A stretch of 64,000 nt of DNA from Saccharum officinarum (taxonomy: Eukaryota > Streptophyta > Magnoliopsida > Poales > Poaceae), in the NCBI GenBank assembly GCA_020631735.1, contig CM036188.1, forward strand, positions 13,310,214 through 13,374,213, in the 5' to 3' direction. Every line of letters starts with the position of its first letter. Positions within the stretch are counted from its first letter, which is position 1. Below the pieces are notes generated by a model. That model was not told where the DNA came from and ran no database searches. It saw nothing but the letters and a program-made list of their open reading frames with translations. Shown piece after piece: positions 47,062-58,845 of the stretch. The position numbers and the translations under genes are program-made.

Positions 47062-48937
47062 CTAGCAAAATATGCCCGTGCGTTGCAACGGGATATGTAC
47101 CATATGATATAAGGCCATGGTGCTCGAAGATTTATTTTGCTCCATCTCTATATGTGTGCGGCCATTATACTACCACCACATCTGTTACTTTATTTTAGTT
47201 TAAAGAACGACTAAAGATATAAATTTTTTTAAACTTGTTCGTGCGTTGCTACGGATGAGTACCAAATTATACGATTCGATATGTATATTTTATGCCATTT
47301 TTTATAATTGAAGGTATATAAAAGGTTTATGGTTGTTTTGGACGAACAATATCGTGCTATGACCATCAGAACAAAGATTATAGTACAATATGTATATATG
47401 TATCTTAACTATTACTTAGTACAAATCTGTTAAGTGAAATTAATTTAGACTTGTATCCTAGAGCTATTAATTTAAGCTTACTTAGACAGAATCTAAATAT
47501 AGTTTTGAAACCACTTTTATTATTATTTTTTACTTGAAAACCAGCTTTTATCGTAAAAGATCAGTTTTATAGGTGTCCATAAAGAAATAAGCCACCAGAT
47601 GAAAAAACTCACCTCACGGATGAGGTTTGTTTTTTTTTTGATGAATCAAGAGGGGATGAGGAGGGATAGATTGCACCCGTTAACTAACACCGTTATCAAT
47701 AGGTAGCGGACCCCACCTAGCATCTTAGTATTTATTTTTTCTTCTTCGTATATGCCTTATCTTCTCCCGAACCACACTCGCCTCTGACGGAGAACTCGCT
47801 GCCGCCTGCCCCGTGCTCCACTCCCGGTGCTGCTGCTCATCCTCCCCGGCCTCCCCACGCCGAGCTGCGACTTCCTCGCCTGTGCGTCGCCGAGCCACCG
47901 CTAGCGCACACCTCCCCAAGCCACGTCCATGGAGGTCGCCAGTGTTGCATCCATGGAGGTTGCCTCCCTCAGCCATGGCGTTGCATACAGGTAGGAGAAG
48001 AATGGAGGACGACGAATCTTGGCAAGGTCCACGCGCTGGAGAAGCCCGGAGGTAGGAGAAGCGCTGATGGAGAGCGGCGCGGTCGGACGAGGACAACTCC
48101 GTCCCCTCGATTTTGAGGGACGGCTCAGTCTCAAATATCACAGGATGTCCTCTTCAATTCTTTGTCTGATTTCGTCGATTCGAATTCTTTCTCTGATTTG
48201 GTCTTTCTATTGATTCGTGTATGGATGGAGGAGGAATCGATTTTTGTTGATTTTTGGTGATTGGTATGGAGGTCGACAGATGAAACAACAAAATTTGATT
48301 TTATGAGTTAGTCTTCTAGAGTTAGTCTGATTTGTGTTTGATTAGGATCGATGGGGTAGTTTCGATTCAGTCTCGCTACCGCTTGCAGATTTGGAAAAAC
48401 TTCGGTATAAATTTGGGGGTTCGGAGAAAATCGAGTTGGTTACGGGGAGTGGGGAGATATGGGAAAAGACTGTGACTGAAGAACGAGCAACTGGCGGACG
48501 TACAAACCAAAATCAAATGGAATACGAAAAGGAATTAGCTGGACGAAAAAAGTTGAGCCAGAAATTTTGGCCTTAGTGATTGCTAGCATAGACGCATCGC
48601 CGGAGGCAGCCGCCGCCGCCCACGGCAGCGGACTCATCGCGTCGTCGCCTTCTGCAGTTCGCAACGGGCTCATCGCAGAAACGTTTATGGGAGGGAGACC
48701 GAGACGATTGTCGTAGCTGCTGGCTGTGTTTAGCTGCGGACTCGTGGGCCATGAGGGCCAAGCGTCTTCGAATCAGACACGGATTGAGCTGGTCACTGGA
48801 GAGGGCTGGATGAAAAAACGAAATTGGGCTGGCTAAATTGGGCCACGAGAAAACTCAGACCACCTGACAGACAGAAATCTGTGGTGGAAACTAAAAAGTG
48901 TGCAGAATTTTTCACAATTTATTATTAGGTATATAGA
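47062..48937 (-). mobile_element. Non-autonomous Helitron, 1.88 kb
   Basis: On the minus strand it starts TCTATATACCTAATAATAAA after a host A (plus 48,938). It ends with the hairpin CCCGT...ACGGG (plus 47,074-47,091), an 11-nt spacer and CTAG before a host T (plus 47,061). These are the canonical Helitron termini with A/T target. It encodes no Rep-helicase. The GC-rich interior at 47,760-48,140 and the ORF-bearing stretch near 48,400-48,760 look unlike the AT-rich ends and could be captured gene fragments; the source is unknown. Confidence 0.85.
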
Positions 48938-49111
48938 TGTATGTATAGATATAGATAAGGATACAACATAGATATAGATATGAAGGTTTCGCCCGAGGAC
49001 CAGGTCCTGTAAACTCTTCGACTGAATTATGATTGAATATTCAACCTACCTCATAAGTTATACAATATCAAAAGGACTAAATGTGAAACTAGCTAGAAGT
49101 AGAAGACATAC

Positions 49112-49891
49112 CTTGAGGAAGACAGCATTCGCTGGTGGAATGGCCTCAAACATATCGCCAGCAACGAAACTGAGCCCGGCACAAGCAGGAGCGGTGGCGA
49201 CGACGTGTGGAAGATCCAGCACGGTGCACTCTATGTCAGGGAATGCCACTGAGATGGCCTGCGCCGCCGCACCATGGCCTCCGCCAACGTCGACCAGGGA
49301 GCTTATCCCCTGGAAGACACCACCGCACTCCTTGATGGCGATGTCCATGAGGAAGCGGGTGTCCGCGACCATTCCAGCGTTGAAGAGCTGGCTCATGGAC
49401 GGGTCGTGCCCGACGACGTCCCACACGTTCTTCCCGTGGGACAACTCGAAGAGGGGCAGGTCCGTTGCCGGCAGCTCGTGCTCGAACCACGTGCCAAGAT
49501 CAAGGAACGGGGAAACGAAGATGTTGTTAAGGATCAGGCTCAGTGTTGGAGTCAGGTTCCGTGACGAGCCAACAAGTAGTCGAGATGCCGGAGTGAGGCC
49601 GTAGACGTGGTCACCATCGTCGTCGTCAGACGAGTTCTTGGCGATGCTGAAGATGCCGGCGACTGTGAGGACGCGCATGAGCCTGCGCAGGTATGGTGTC
49701 TTGGACGGGTGCAGCGCGGCCTTGGTGGCTATCTGGGTGAGGGTGGCAGTGCTGCCATGGCAATGGATGGCATCGGCGATGCCGAGCCCCAGCGCGGCCT
49801 TGAACGCCATGGGCTTGATGAAGGCAAATGTGCTGTGCCAGAGCTCGAGCTGAGCGTCGAGCAAGCCTTGCTGATCGGTGCTGGACCCCAT
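49112..49891 (-). CDS. ZRP4-type O-methyltransferase, exon 1 (copy 2)
   Basis: 260 codons from the ATG at 49,891 to a GT donor at 49,111. The start matches family N-termini (LLDAQLELWHSTFAFIKPMA). The exon encodes the dimerisation domain, LRRLMRVLTVAGIF, the substrate-pocket region and the SAM-binding motif LVDVGGGHGAAAQA followed by TVLDLPHV and GDMFEAIPPANAVFLK. With exon 2 it forms a complete 359-residue cytosolic SAM-dependent O-methyltransferase for small phenolics. No stop or frameshift is present. Compared with copy 1 it lacks five N-terminal codons and keeps the consensus Pro in DLPHV. The intron to exon 2 is 6,482 bp, against 674 bp in copy 1, because of inserted transposons. Expression depends on that long intron being spliced. 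Confidence 0.93.
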
Positions 49892-49976
49892 GGCGTAACG
49901 GTGTTGGTTGCTTTGTTATTAGCTTATTAGCTTATATAGAAGAGAACGTGTAGGCTACTAGCTAGGCTAGCTACAT

Positions 49977-49989
49977 CTCTATATACAGG
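49977..49989 (-). promoter_or_regulatory. Putative TATA box of O-methyltransferase copy 2
   Basis: The minus strand CCTGTATATAGAG lies about 90 bp upstream of the ATG. One base differs from copy 1 (CCTATATATAGAG). Sequence from here to 50,358 is duplicated upstream DNA without other features. Confidence 0.45.
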
Positions 49990-50363
49990 CTTATGTTTGA
50001 CAGTAGCGTAGAACTGTACTTTTGCCTTGATCTCTATTCATAGTGCAAAACATCTACCACCTGAATTGAGACAAGAAGTGGATTACTATGATAAAGTATG
50101 TCCACTTTTCGCTTTTGCATACCCGATGAGCAAGATATGGCAACTGGTGGCCCATCTGTGTCATCTCAACACCTAATAACTGTACCATGAAAATCACCTG
50201 AAGATGTCACACTCAGAAGGTGTTTCTTAATTACTTCAGCATGTGAAGTCATGTTCTTGGTTCTATGTGTTGGTATTCTCAATTTTCTTTTCGGATCCCA
50301 GCCATTATTGACATGCTTCATTCGAACTGATTTGTTTTTGTTAATAATATTGTGGTGAGGGTG

Positions 50364-52276
50364 TGAAAGGTCCTTGTTTTGTTTTGGTAATTGAGTGACA
50401 ATCTTAGGTGAACTAATTGTGTTTAATGTGAGATACACAGGAGATTAGTCTACAGGTGATGGTGTCATGGAGGAGCTCATTGCATATGAGACATGACATG
50501 GAGTCATGTGGCCAAGGTGGCGAAGATCAAGATGAGGCTTGGCTCGACGGACCGGTTGCAAGTGTGAAGGGCAAGTCGGAGGCTTTGAAGTGATGGACCG
50601 TGAGGCGATGAAGCTTGAGCAAGACTTTGCGCCGATGGACCGACGCAACGGTGAAGAGCAAGTGAGGTCAAGATCGATGGACCAAGATCACATGATGATA
50701 TGAAGTGGATCATATCATTTGTGATATGGTTGATGCATGTGTTGCATCAACGTCGGAGGAGATGAAGTGGAATGCACAAGGCAAAGGTATAATCTAGGGC
50801 ATTTCCATTTCACCGGTCATAGGTGGTAGAGAAGTTGATGACCGGGTTTAAGATAGATGGCCGTACTATCAAGAGGGGCAAACTTGTTTGCATATCGGTC
50901 ATCTAATACCACTTGAGCGATCTAACTTTGCATACGTGTTAGGATCGAGTGGCGAGGCAAGTTAAGTGCCTAATTCCTTCGAAGAAAATGATTATAAAAA
51001 TGCTAACACACGTGCATAAGGTGGTGAACACTTGTTGGTGTTGGCACATTTGCGAAGGCAATGGAGTTTGAGTGATAGATTCAGGCGTTTTTGAGGAGAT
51101 AAAACGCTTATTTTTTATTGCGCCGAAGGTTGGAAGAAGTGGCGAAGTCATGGAACAAGTTTACGCTGAGAAACACACGACAGAAAAACGCCCAGTGAAT
51201 TGCTAACGGCTATATTCGTTTGTGGGGCTATAAATAGAAGTGGTGGCCGGCCTTGGCTGTTAGCTGAGCACACTTTGGCCTTAGTGGCTTATGTGGTAGT
51301 GCTTGGAAGCCCTCTAACTCACTCATACTTGATAGTGATCATCTGATCGAGTGAGTGAGCGATTCTAGTGCGTGCATCGTGAGGATTGCATCGAGTGGCA
51401 CTATGTGATCGTGTTGCAAGTCGGTGGTGCTTGTTACTCTTGAAGGTTGCCACCTCCTAGATGGCTTGGTGGCTTGCGGCTCCGTTGAAGCACGCGTGGA
51501 GATTGTGCGTGGCTCCGGAGGAGGATTTGTGAGGGGGATTGTGCTCACCCCGCGGAGATCGCGAAGAGTAACTCTAGTAAAGCTCGTGGCTTGGAGGATC
51601 CCCATCTTGAGAGTGGATGTGTGGCACCCGCTGAGGGTTTGACTCTTGATAGTCAATTAGCTCATGATCCATCAAGTGAGTGTATCGCCACAATGGGGAC
51701 TAGCTTGGTGGCAACCAAGTGAACCTCGGTGAAAAATCGCCGTGTCAACCTTGTGTACATCTTCTCGGTGGTTTGCTTTCGATTCACAAGCTTGTATTTA
51801 CATTTATATACTTGTGCTTGTGTAGTTGTTCTTGTAACTAGTTGGCTTGTGTAGTTTGCTAGTTACCTTCTTACTTGTGTAGCTAGAAGTTATTTTCTTG
51901 TCTTTCTTAGTTTGTGTAGCTAAGTAAGTTGAGTTCTTGGTTTAGCTTGTGTAGCGTTAACCTTGAGCTTTGCTAGTGAGCTTAGTTGACTTTGTGCTTT
52001 TGCTTACTAGTTGTGTAGGAGCTCCCCCGTGCTTGCTTGAAGTACTAGTGCATAGGTTTGTGTGACCTTGCTCTAGAATTGGTTAAGTGAGCTCTTGCTA
52101 AGGAAGCACCTTAGTTGCTTTTTAGAATCTTTGATAGGTGCTTGTGAACTTAGATAGAGGGGGTGTAGTCTTGGCTAGACCGATAGTTTTAATTCCGCAT
52201 TTATTTCGGTTAGCCGACGCGATTAATTTTAGAACGGACTATTCACCCCCCTCTAGTCCGCCATCTTGACCCTTCA
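50364..52276 (+). mobile_element. Solo LTR, 1.9 kb, upstream of O-methyltransferase copy 2
   Basis: It begins TGAAAGGTCC and ends GACCCTTCA, giving near-perfect inverted termini. The 5-bp flanks are GGGTG and GGGCG; copy 1 shows the empty site GAGGGCGTTC. There is no internal coding region. The 3' end 'CACCCCCCTCTAGTCCGCC' resembles grass Copia (Maximus/Sire-type) LTR ends; that lineage is tentative. It separates the gene, at about 470 bp upstream of the ATG, from its former upstream DNA. Confidence 0.85.
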
Positions 52277-53035
52277 GGGCGTTCTTCCGTTCGGACGCTC
52301 CTTGCCGGGCCTGCGGATTGGCCCAATAGGCCTGCTCCCCCTACCATCACGGCTTCTCTATCTAAAAAAGCTAGATGCGTTCTCCATTCTGCCTCGCTCA
52401 TCGCGGCGTTCTCCACCACCATACCGCGTCATTAGTCTACCGAGGCTGACTCCACCGTGTCGTCCACTTTGCTCCAGCCCGCTGCAGGCACCGCACCCCA
52501 CCCGCCCGCTGTAGCATTCTCCAGTGCGGACGCGTCGCTCGCCGCGAGCACTGCACCCACCCCACCAGTTGGCTGCACCCCCCTCGCCACTCAGTGGCAT
52601 CAAGCTCGCATCGATGAGCCTCCATTATTCTAAGCAGCAAGTAGATGTTGCGCTGAAAGCGCATGTTACAAGTGTACGTTTCTAGTATTTCATGTGTTTT
52701 AGACGTATGTTGTAGTGTTTCATCTAGATGTTGTAAAAGCAGATCTAGATGTTGCATATATTGCAATGGCTATACACATATTTCAAATGTATTTCCAAAT
52801 GTTTCAACTTTTTCAGACGTATGTTGCAAGCGTATTTTTCAAATGTTTCAGTTGTTTCAGACGTATGTTACAAGTGTTTTATCTGGATGTTGCAAAAGTA
52901 TATCTGAATGTTGCATATGTTGTAATGACTATGCAAATATGTTCCAAGCGTATACTGAAAATGTTGCAATGGTAGGACCGATGTTGTAGAGAAGATGAGA
53001 CCTTAGGACGGGAGCGGAGTGCTGCGGAGGATAGT
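52277..53035. repeat. Dispersed repeat with ATGTTGCAAATGTTT tandem motifs (copy 2)
   Basis: The counterpart of 5,258-6,020. The motif array runs about 52,660-52,960. Confidence 0.6.
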
Positions 53036-54076
53036 GGCGCGGTGGGGAATAAGATCCTAACCTTGTACGTTTAGTGGCAATGTCTTGATTTTTATGGCTG
53101 TTATTTAGTTTATTAATAGTGATAGTTTGGATCCACGATTAGATCTAGATCTAGAATTATTTTGTTAGTCAATCAATTGGTTTAGTTTATTTTTGAAAGA
53201 AATTAAGTTTGTATCCAGCAAATACTCAAAATTAATGAAGTCACCACAAGCGCCTCGCTGTCGACAGGAACGTCCCACTGAAAGCACACGTCATTAAAAT
53301 CTATTCGCTCCCACTAGTAGTCAAATCCATGACCTAAGGTGTTATTAAGGCTCTTGTAACCTATTAGGCTACGGACTCTTTCCTCCGATGTGTTGATTAC
53401 AATTATAGATAAAAAACAATATATTGTTTCTGTAGTAAATTGTAAAAGTGAAAATAAAGGGGGGCTCATCCTGACCGATATTTTTTTATTTCGCATATAC
53501 TTTCTCTAGCAGCAGCAGCTGTGACATGAATCGATCAACGTACTGAGAACCACGTGCTTAGTTAACTATGACAAAATCCGTCCATTCTTCGCTTTTCCGT
53601 GCCTGGTAAGTGGCAAGCTAGATATGGTAACCGGTGGCCCATCTATGTCAGTGTCACCACAGCTAACCCCATACATACCATGGAAATGATCTTAAAGATG
53701 TCACGCTTGGTAGGTATTTCTTTCTTCGCTTAATCGGACCAATGGGTCATCAGATGGATGTCACAAATCGCACTAGTGAGCGAACCAAATCGATCGGTTT
53801 GGCATCCATTCCCGTGTAAATCGAGAAAGCAACATGAATGAACGTCCCCTGTTCTGACCAAGAGTCAAGAACAGTCACCCATTTTGAACATGGGCGTGCG
53901 CCTTTCCATTTTCTGGATTTTGATCTTAGATCTTTGACAGATACGGCTCAGACTTCAGAGACATCAGGAACGTGTAACTCGAGAAAGCAACTCCTGTCCC
54001 TGCTCCCTGGAGGCAGTGGAATGGTTGGATTGCATTGGACGCGACACGTCCAAGTCATCTTACACTACTGTATATA
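53036..54076. other. No gene seen; duplicated intergenic DNA
   Basis: Matches 6,021-7,050 of copy 1. The ORF at 53,838-54,095 parallels the one at 6,815 but has no recognisable domain and reads into a MITE. Confidence 0.55.
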
Positions 54077-54078
54077 TA

Positions 54079-54298
54079 CTCCCACCGTCCCATAATATCT
54101 GTTGCTTTTAGTTTCCGTACCACAAGTTTGATTTAATTTATAGAAAATACGTGTAACATTATATCTCCAAATAAATTTATTAAAAACTAGATTTAAAGAT
54201 CTAACTATGTACCATAAATATTAATATTTTTTAATATATATTTTGTCAAAGTTGTTTCTCGGGAAACGAAAACGACAGATACTTTGGGACGGAGGGAG
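54079..54298. mobile_element. Stowaway MITE
   Basis: 220 bp between TA dinucleotides, with ends CTCCCACCGTCCCATAATATC and, inverted, CTCCCTCCGTCCCAAAGTATC. Absent at the matching site in copy 1 (near 7,065). Same family as 1,992-2,228. Confidence 0.9.
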
Positions 54299-54820
54299 TA
54301 CGTATGAAGTGTCCATACACATATATGGCTTCCTTGAATAAGCGAATGAACGGCACTCCGTACTTCAGGTCAGTTTATAAAAATTATGGAGTTTAAATCC
54401 ATTACATAAAGCATTTACATTTACGGAGTATAATTTATACAACTGTATCTTCTGGAGCAGACAATCTATTAACGCAGGTAAGATGCATGTAGAGCTTAGA
54501 AAACACAACACAAACAACAGTACAGCACACGCAACATAATTCTTTAGCTAGACATTTCATAGTAGTAGCACCACTCGATGCATGGTAAATCTTAGGTTAG
54601 GGACGTCTTCAGTGTAACAGTAGTTAAAATACAATCTAGCTCTCAATCCTGAACATCAACAAAAGGTTACAGCTGCGCTTCAGAAGCTGGGGCGCGCGAT
54701 TGTCGCTGGTTAGTTCTGAATTCTGATCCTACTTGCAACTACATTGCTTCAGGCCGTGAACTTTACAGGACGGGCCTTAGCTAACCCTTTCACAAGTTCA
54801 GAGAAACCACGAAAGCACCT

Positions 54821-55130
54821 TCATTTTCCAGCTCCCGAACAAATGCTCCAACCTCGTCGTCTACGCAATGACAAGGCCAAACAGCTTGGGTGGGGAGCTT
54901 TCTGAATTTGCGCGGGGCTTCCAACGATCACAGGGGTCGCTCTCACTGCAAAAGCCATGGACAGCGCTTGGCAGCTGGTCTCTTTGACGATGTGATACCC
55001 TTCAAAACAGACCAGGGTGTCACTTTGCATCCATGTGATGTACAAACCTTTTGTTACCCTGTGGCACCTGTTTTCCCAGTACCCATCCTGCGCTTGAACA
55101 CTCCCCACAGATAGTGTTTCCCTTGGAACG
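54821..55130 (-). other. Exon-like ORF downstream of the WAK-like gene (copy 2)
   Basis: Behind an AG acceptor at 55,131-55,132 it encodes SVGSVQAQDGYWENRCHRVT and TKGLYITWMQSDTLVCFEGY, and is open for about 95 residues. Compared with 7,531-7,846 the two reading frames agree to 'SDTLV' and then differ through indels. I recognise no family. It may be a distal exon of the WAK-like gene, or chance. Confidence 0.35.
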
Positions 55131-55425
55131 CTGCAAAAGATAGGGTTTGATAAGTAAACTGAAAATATTAGCCATAGGACAAAGTAAAACTGTCAGAACT
55201 CTAAGCTACAAGAATTTAATAGCAAGAAAGTAAATAACTTTTTAAGTGCACTTGGACAGTAGAAGCAATATAATGCAAAATTGCACCGAGGCACATTACC
55301 ATCAAAGTTCATGGTTGCAAATTTAAAACAGGAGCACTGCCATACATTGTAAAATGGCAATTTAGTACTTACTTTGACATTGCTCTGGTAGGAAAACAGA
55401 AGAGAAGATCAGCAGCTTGGCAAAG

Positions 55426-57441
55426 TGCGAACACAAAGGTTGACAAGTACCCTTGTGTATTCATTTTGTGATGAGTGATTGTCAATGTAATCCACGAAGT
55501 AGGTTGAGTGGTGACTAACCCTACCATGACGAAAGCTATGTGTGCATGTCTCTTGGTTCGTGGTGTGCAGGTGTGGAGCACAGAGGCGGTAGTCGACGGC
55601 GAGGTGAAGGTCAAGGAGGACGTGTTGTGCCGACGGACCGGGAGTGGTGAAGGGCGGACGTAAGGCTTGGACCGAGGGACCAAGAGGCCGGGTGACTAGC
55701 CGCGGTGGCTGACACTTGGGACATCGATGAGTGCAAGTGTACATGGTGATGAAGACGGCATCGGCCAAGTCAAGATGGAGACGATAGCGTCGTGACACTT
55801 GGCAGAGGCCGGTGGGCCGAGTAAAGGAGGAAGGCGAAGGCGTCATCCTTGGCGGGAGGTCGGACACGCGTTGACATCGGGGGTTTGGTGGTTTCGTCCT
55901 CAAAACCATCGGCGGGGGACATGTATGGAGTACGCTACTCGCGAGCAGTTCGGTGGTTTGAGCCTCAAAACCATCGGTGGCGGGTTTACGGGTTTGGGTC
56001 TCAAAACCTGGGTGGAGGTTCCGAGGAGGAACGGACGGCACATGGCGGCATCGGGGAGTTCGTGTCGAGGCGAAGTTACTGGTGAGGAGGCGCGGTGGCC
56101 ATCGGATGAAGATGACACCGGGTTGGACCATAACACCCTTGGGCTAAGTGGTTTGACTCAATTGTATCCAGGGGCAAAACTAGGATTGTGTAATAGCCCT
56201 GTTAAATAGGATGAGGGAGCCCTCATCTCCCTCACCTCCTCTATTTGCATTTTCTTTCATCCTTGTTAGGGTTTCCCCCTCCCCTTAGGTGCTTGTGAGA
56301 GAGAGGTCCACAATTTGAGAGAATTGTGTAAGAACTCGAGAGATTGCTGTAGGAATGGTGGCCCTAACCACCTCGTGTCCTCCGGGATTCGTTTTGTGAA
56401 GATTGTGCCTTGTGTTCATCTTGTTCTTCACGAGTTCGTCTTTGCCCCTTTTCTTTGGAGGCTTGATTCTTCGTTTCGAGACCGATTCTATTCATTTCTT
56501 TTGTGTTGGGTTGATCTATGACGTGAGTTGAGTCTTTCCACTGAAGGAATTCAATCAATTCCTCACGAGATCACAGATCGGGTCGAATCATGGTCTAGGG
56601 TTTGAAAACCGGTGTTTTTCCCTTCCCCTTCGATTTCTCGGTGATTTGCTTGGTCTTAGGCGATGATCTTCTAGGAGTAGCCTACCAACTCGGTATTGAT
56701 CCTCTCTGCAAAGTTTCAAGTCATTCCGAGGTGTTTTGATCGAGTTTTGGGCTTGAAATCGATTTTTCCCGAGAGCAGCTCGTAAATACCGGACGTGTCC
56801 GGTATTTTCAACTTTTGAGTTTCGAGCTCAAATTTGGTGGAGACCTTCCCTATGGTGTCTAGAGGCTATGGTTAAAATTTTATGATTTTTGGATACCATT
56901 TGCTAGGGTTTTCGATTTTTCTCTCAAAATCGTTTTGTGCTGTCCAGCATACCAGACGTGTCCGGTAGCAGGTCCGGTATTTCCGGACGTGTCTGGTACG
57001 CATACCGGACGTGTCCAGTATCAAGTCCGGTATTGCTGATAGTACTCAGTTCAGCGGCTATTTCTTCTGCGGTTTGTGCGTTTGAACTCCGTTTTACATT
57101 CCGTCTGTTGTGTTGGACTTCTACCGTTCCATAGACCTTATCTAGGTGCTCTTGTCATCGGTTGGCTTGGGTATCCGAGATTTGAGACCTTTCTTCTTTT
57201 CTATAGAAGTGGAGTGTTTCGTTTTCTTGTCTTTTGGTTCGGTGCGCTCTCTATCTTCGGTCTGCTTGCTTTGTGGTGATCCGCTGTGTTATGAGGGAAC
57301 ATCCACCCTTCTCTAGGGCCGTGGTCATCACGGTGTTTGTGTTTGCTTCTTGGGATTTGAGTTTGGGATAGCGGCCAAATATTTTGAAAGAAATTTGAGG
57401 CTTCCATTCACCCCCCTCTGGTCGCCATTTCCGGTCCTTCA
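55426..57441 (+). mobile_element. Solo LTR, 2.0 kb, in the WAK-like gene region
   Basis: It is flanked by exact 5-bp duplications CAAAG (55,421-55,425 and 57,442-57,446) and bounded by TG...CA. Copy 1 has the empty site (GGCAAAGCCAAC near 8,140). The end 'CACCCCCCTCTGGTCGCC...GGTCCTTCA' resembles that of the LTR at 50,364, so the two are probably related families. It contains repeated dyads of TACCGGACGTGTCCGGTA at 56,787-57,020. It separates the WAK-like exon from the downstream exon-like ORF. Confidence 0.9.
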
Positions 57442-57509
57442 CAAAGCCAACGACATATTTTAGTACTAAGCTATGATCAGTGAGATAATGCACTAGTTGA
57501 TCCAGTTCC

Positions 57510-58257
57510 CTACAAAAGCACACTTTGTCCGGTTTTTCTTGGCGGAAGCACAGTTGGGTTGGTCGACGATGTTCCAAAAGAGCAGGGTGGAATTACTGGT
57601 AACGACGGTGATTCTATTCTATCCCGCAACAGAGAGGTCCGGTTAGAAGATCTGGAGGCGCCGATGCTGCTGCTTTTCCGGTAGACGAAACTGAGCTGAA
57701 TAGATATCTGGAAAACGTCTTGCACCAAAACAGAGCAGCATCCCATGCCGCTGCAGTTGTAGCTAGCCGCTACCTCCGTGATTATTTCTTCGCCGCCGGG
57801 GCACCAAGTTGAGCAACCAAACACAGGCCTGCTGGTCATCTGGTCGATCCAGCACACATCCAGGTCGCAGCCGGTCACACTGAATGTTGCAGAGCTGTCA
57901 AATGAGAAGGACCTCCCAGGGGTTTCCAGGGACATGTTGTAAACGCGTACACCGGAGTTCATGGGGATGGCACGCCAGATGGAGACCAAGACGAAGTCTT
58001 GATACCAGCCGGCGATGTTAACTTCGATGCTGTCGACCACCTCGGTGATGCCGTCTCGCAAGAAGAGCTTGGGGGGCTGACTGTCGTCGTCGCAGATCAA
58101 GCTGAAATCGGGCCCCCGGGAGCAATCCGCTCCGACGCCGAATGGGTAGGCGAAGGTCAGATTGCCGCAGCTCGTTGGGCAGCCGTCCAACGACGTCCTT
58201 TCTCCTCCGGCCATGATGCATCACCAGAGAGAATAATAGTGCCGCACAAAGCATCAT
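57510..58257 (-). pseudogene. WAK-like galacturonan-binding domain gene (copy 2)
   Basis: The open frame from the ATG at 58,214 encodes [20 protein letters not shown], the Cys-rich GUB_WAK-type domain, through [19 protein letters not shown]. It then continues in a frame different from copy 1 ([13 protein letters not shown]) to 57,510. There is no membrane span or kinase. A hydrophobic start (MMLCAALLFSLV) is encoded from 58,257 but in another frame: about 53 bp present in copy 1 between signal peptide and domain are missing here. The protein could therefore only be made without a signal peptide, which is unsuitable for an extracellular domain. Confidence 0.7.
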
Positions 58258-58471
58258 GGCAAGGTTACGATGATAGTCTAAGCTCTCACCCTAGTCAAAC
58301 TTGAGCTCGCTCAGGGTTTTTTTTTTGTGTGTGTGTGTGTGTGAAACTAGCAGCAGTGCAAGTGCATGGCGGGTATGTTACGTGCCTCTCGGGAATATAT
58401 ATAGAAACAGCGTATCACGCACTTTCCTGACCGTACGCGGTACGTCTTGCTACCGAATCCTGTAACACTTT

Positions 58472-58635
58472 GGGCCTGTTTAGTTCCAAAAAATTTTCCT
58501 AAAAATTTTCAGATTTTTCGTCACATCAATTTTTAGACACATGCATGAAGCATTAAATGTAGATAAAAAGTAAAACTAATTATACAGTTTAGCTGTAAAT
58601 AATGAGACGAATCTTTTAAGCCTATCCATGATTGA
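58472..58635. mobile_element. Truncated Tourist-like MITE
   Basis: It starts GGGCCTGTTTAGTTCC and carries the familiar 'ATGCATGAAGCATTAAATGTAGATAAAAA' type interior, then stops at 'CCATGATTG'. The second half is missing. The site is unoccupied in copy 1. Confidence 0.75.
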
Positions 58636-58845
58636 AGTGCTTCCCGTCCGTCACTCCGAGCTTTGCCACCAGCTGCAATTTTTGACGTCCTTGCTAGTTG
58701 CATATGCCCTGGTCAAGGTCAAAACTTGTTCACATTCACACGCACATATGTTGAAAAAAATAAACGGCTAGGAGACCTGCCGACATGCCGGCTCGGAGTC
58801 TTCCCTACTGCCGACTTGCCTAAAAAAACACTGATTTTTTTATAA

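Larger units (their letters stand above)
43509..48985 (-). mobile_element. Nested Helitron-containing insertion in the O-methyltransferase intron
   Basis: About 5.5 kb is present only in copy 2, between 'CATATTTA' and 'TGAAGG'. On the minus strand the left boundary reads CCCGTTGTAACGCACGGAC...GCTAC, a degenerate Helitron 3' end (hairpin then CTAG-like). A complete Helitron (47,062-48,937), a retroposon (44,322-45,045) and tandem repeats are nested inside. The 5' end of the outer element is not certain. No Rep/helicase ORF was seen. The remaining stretches (45,046-46,242, 46,673-47,061) have no gene. Confidence 0.6.
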
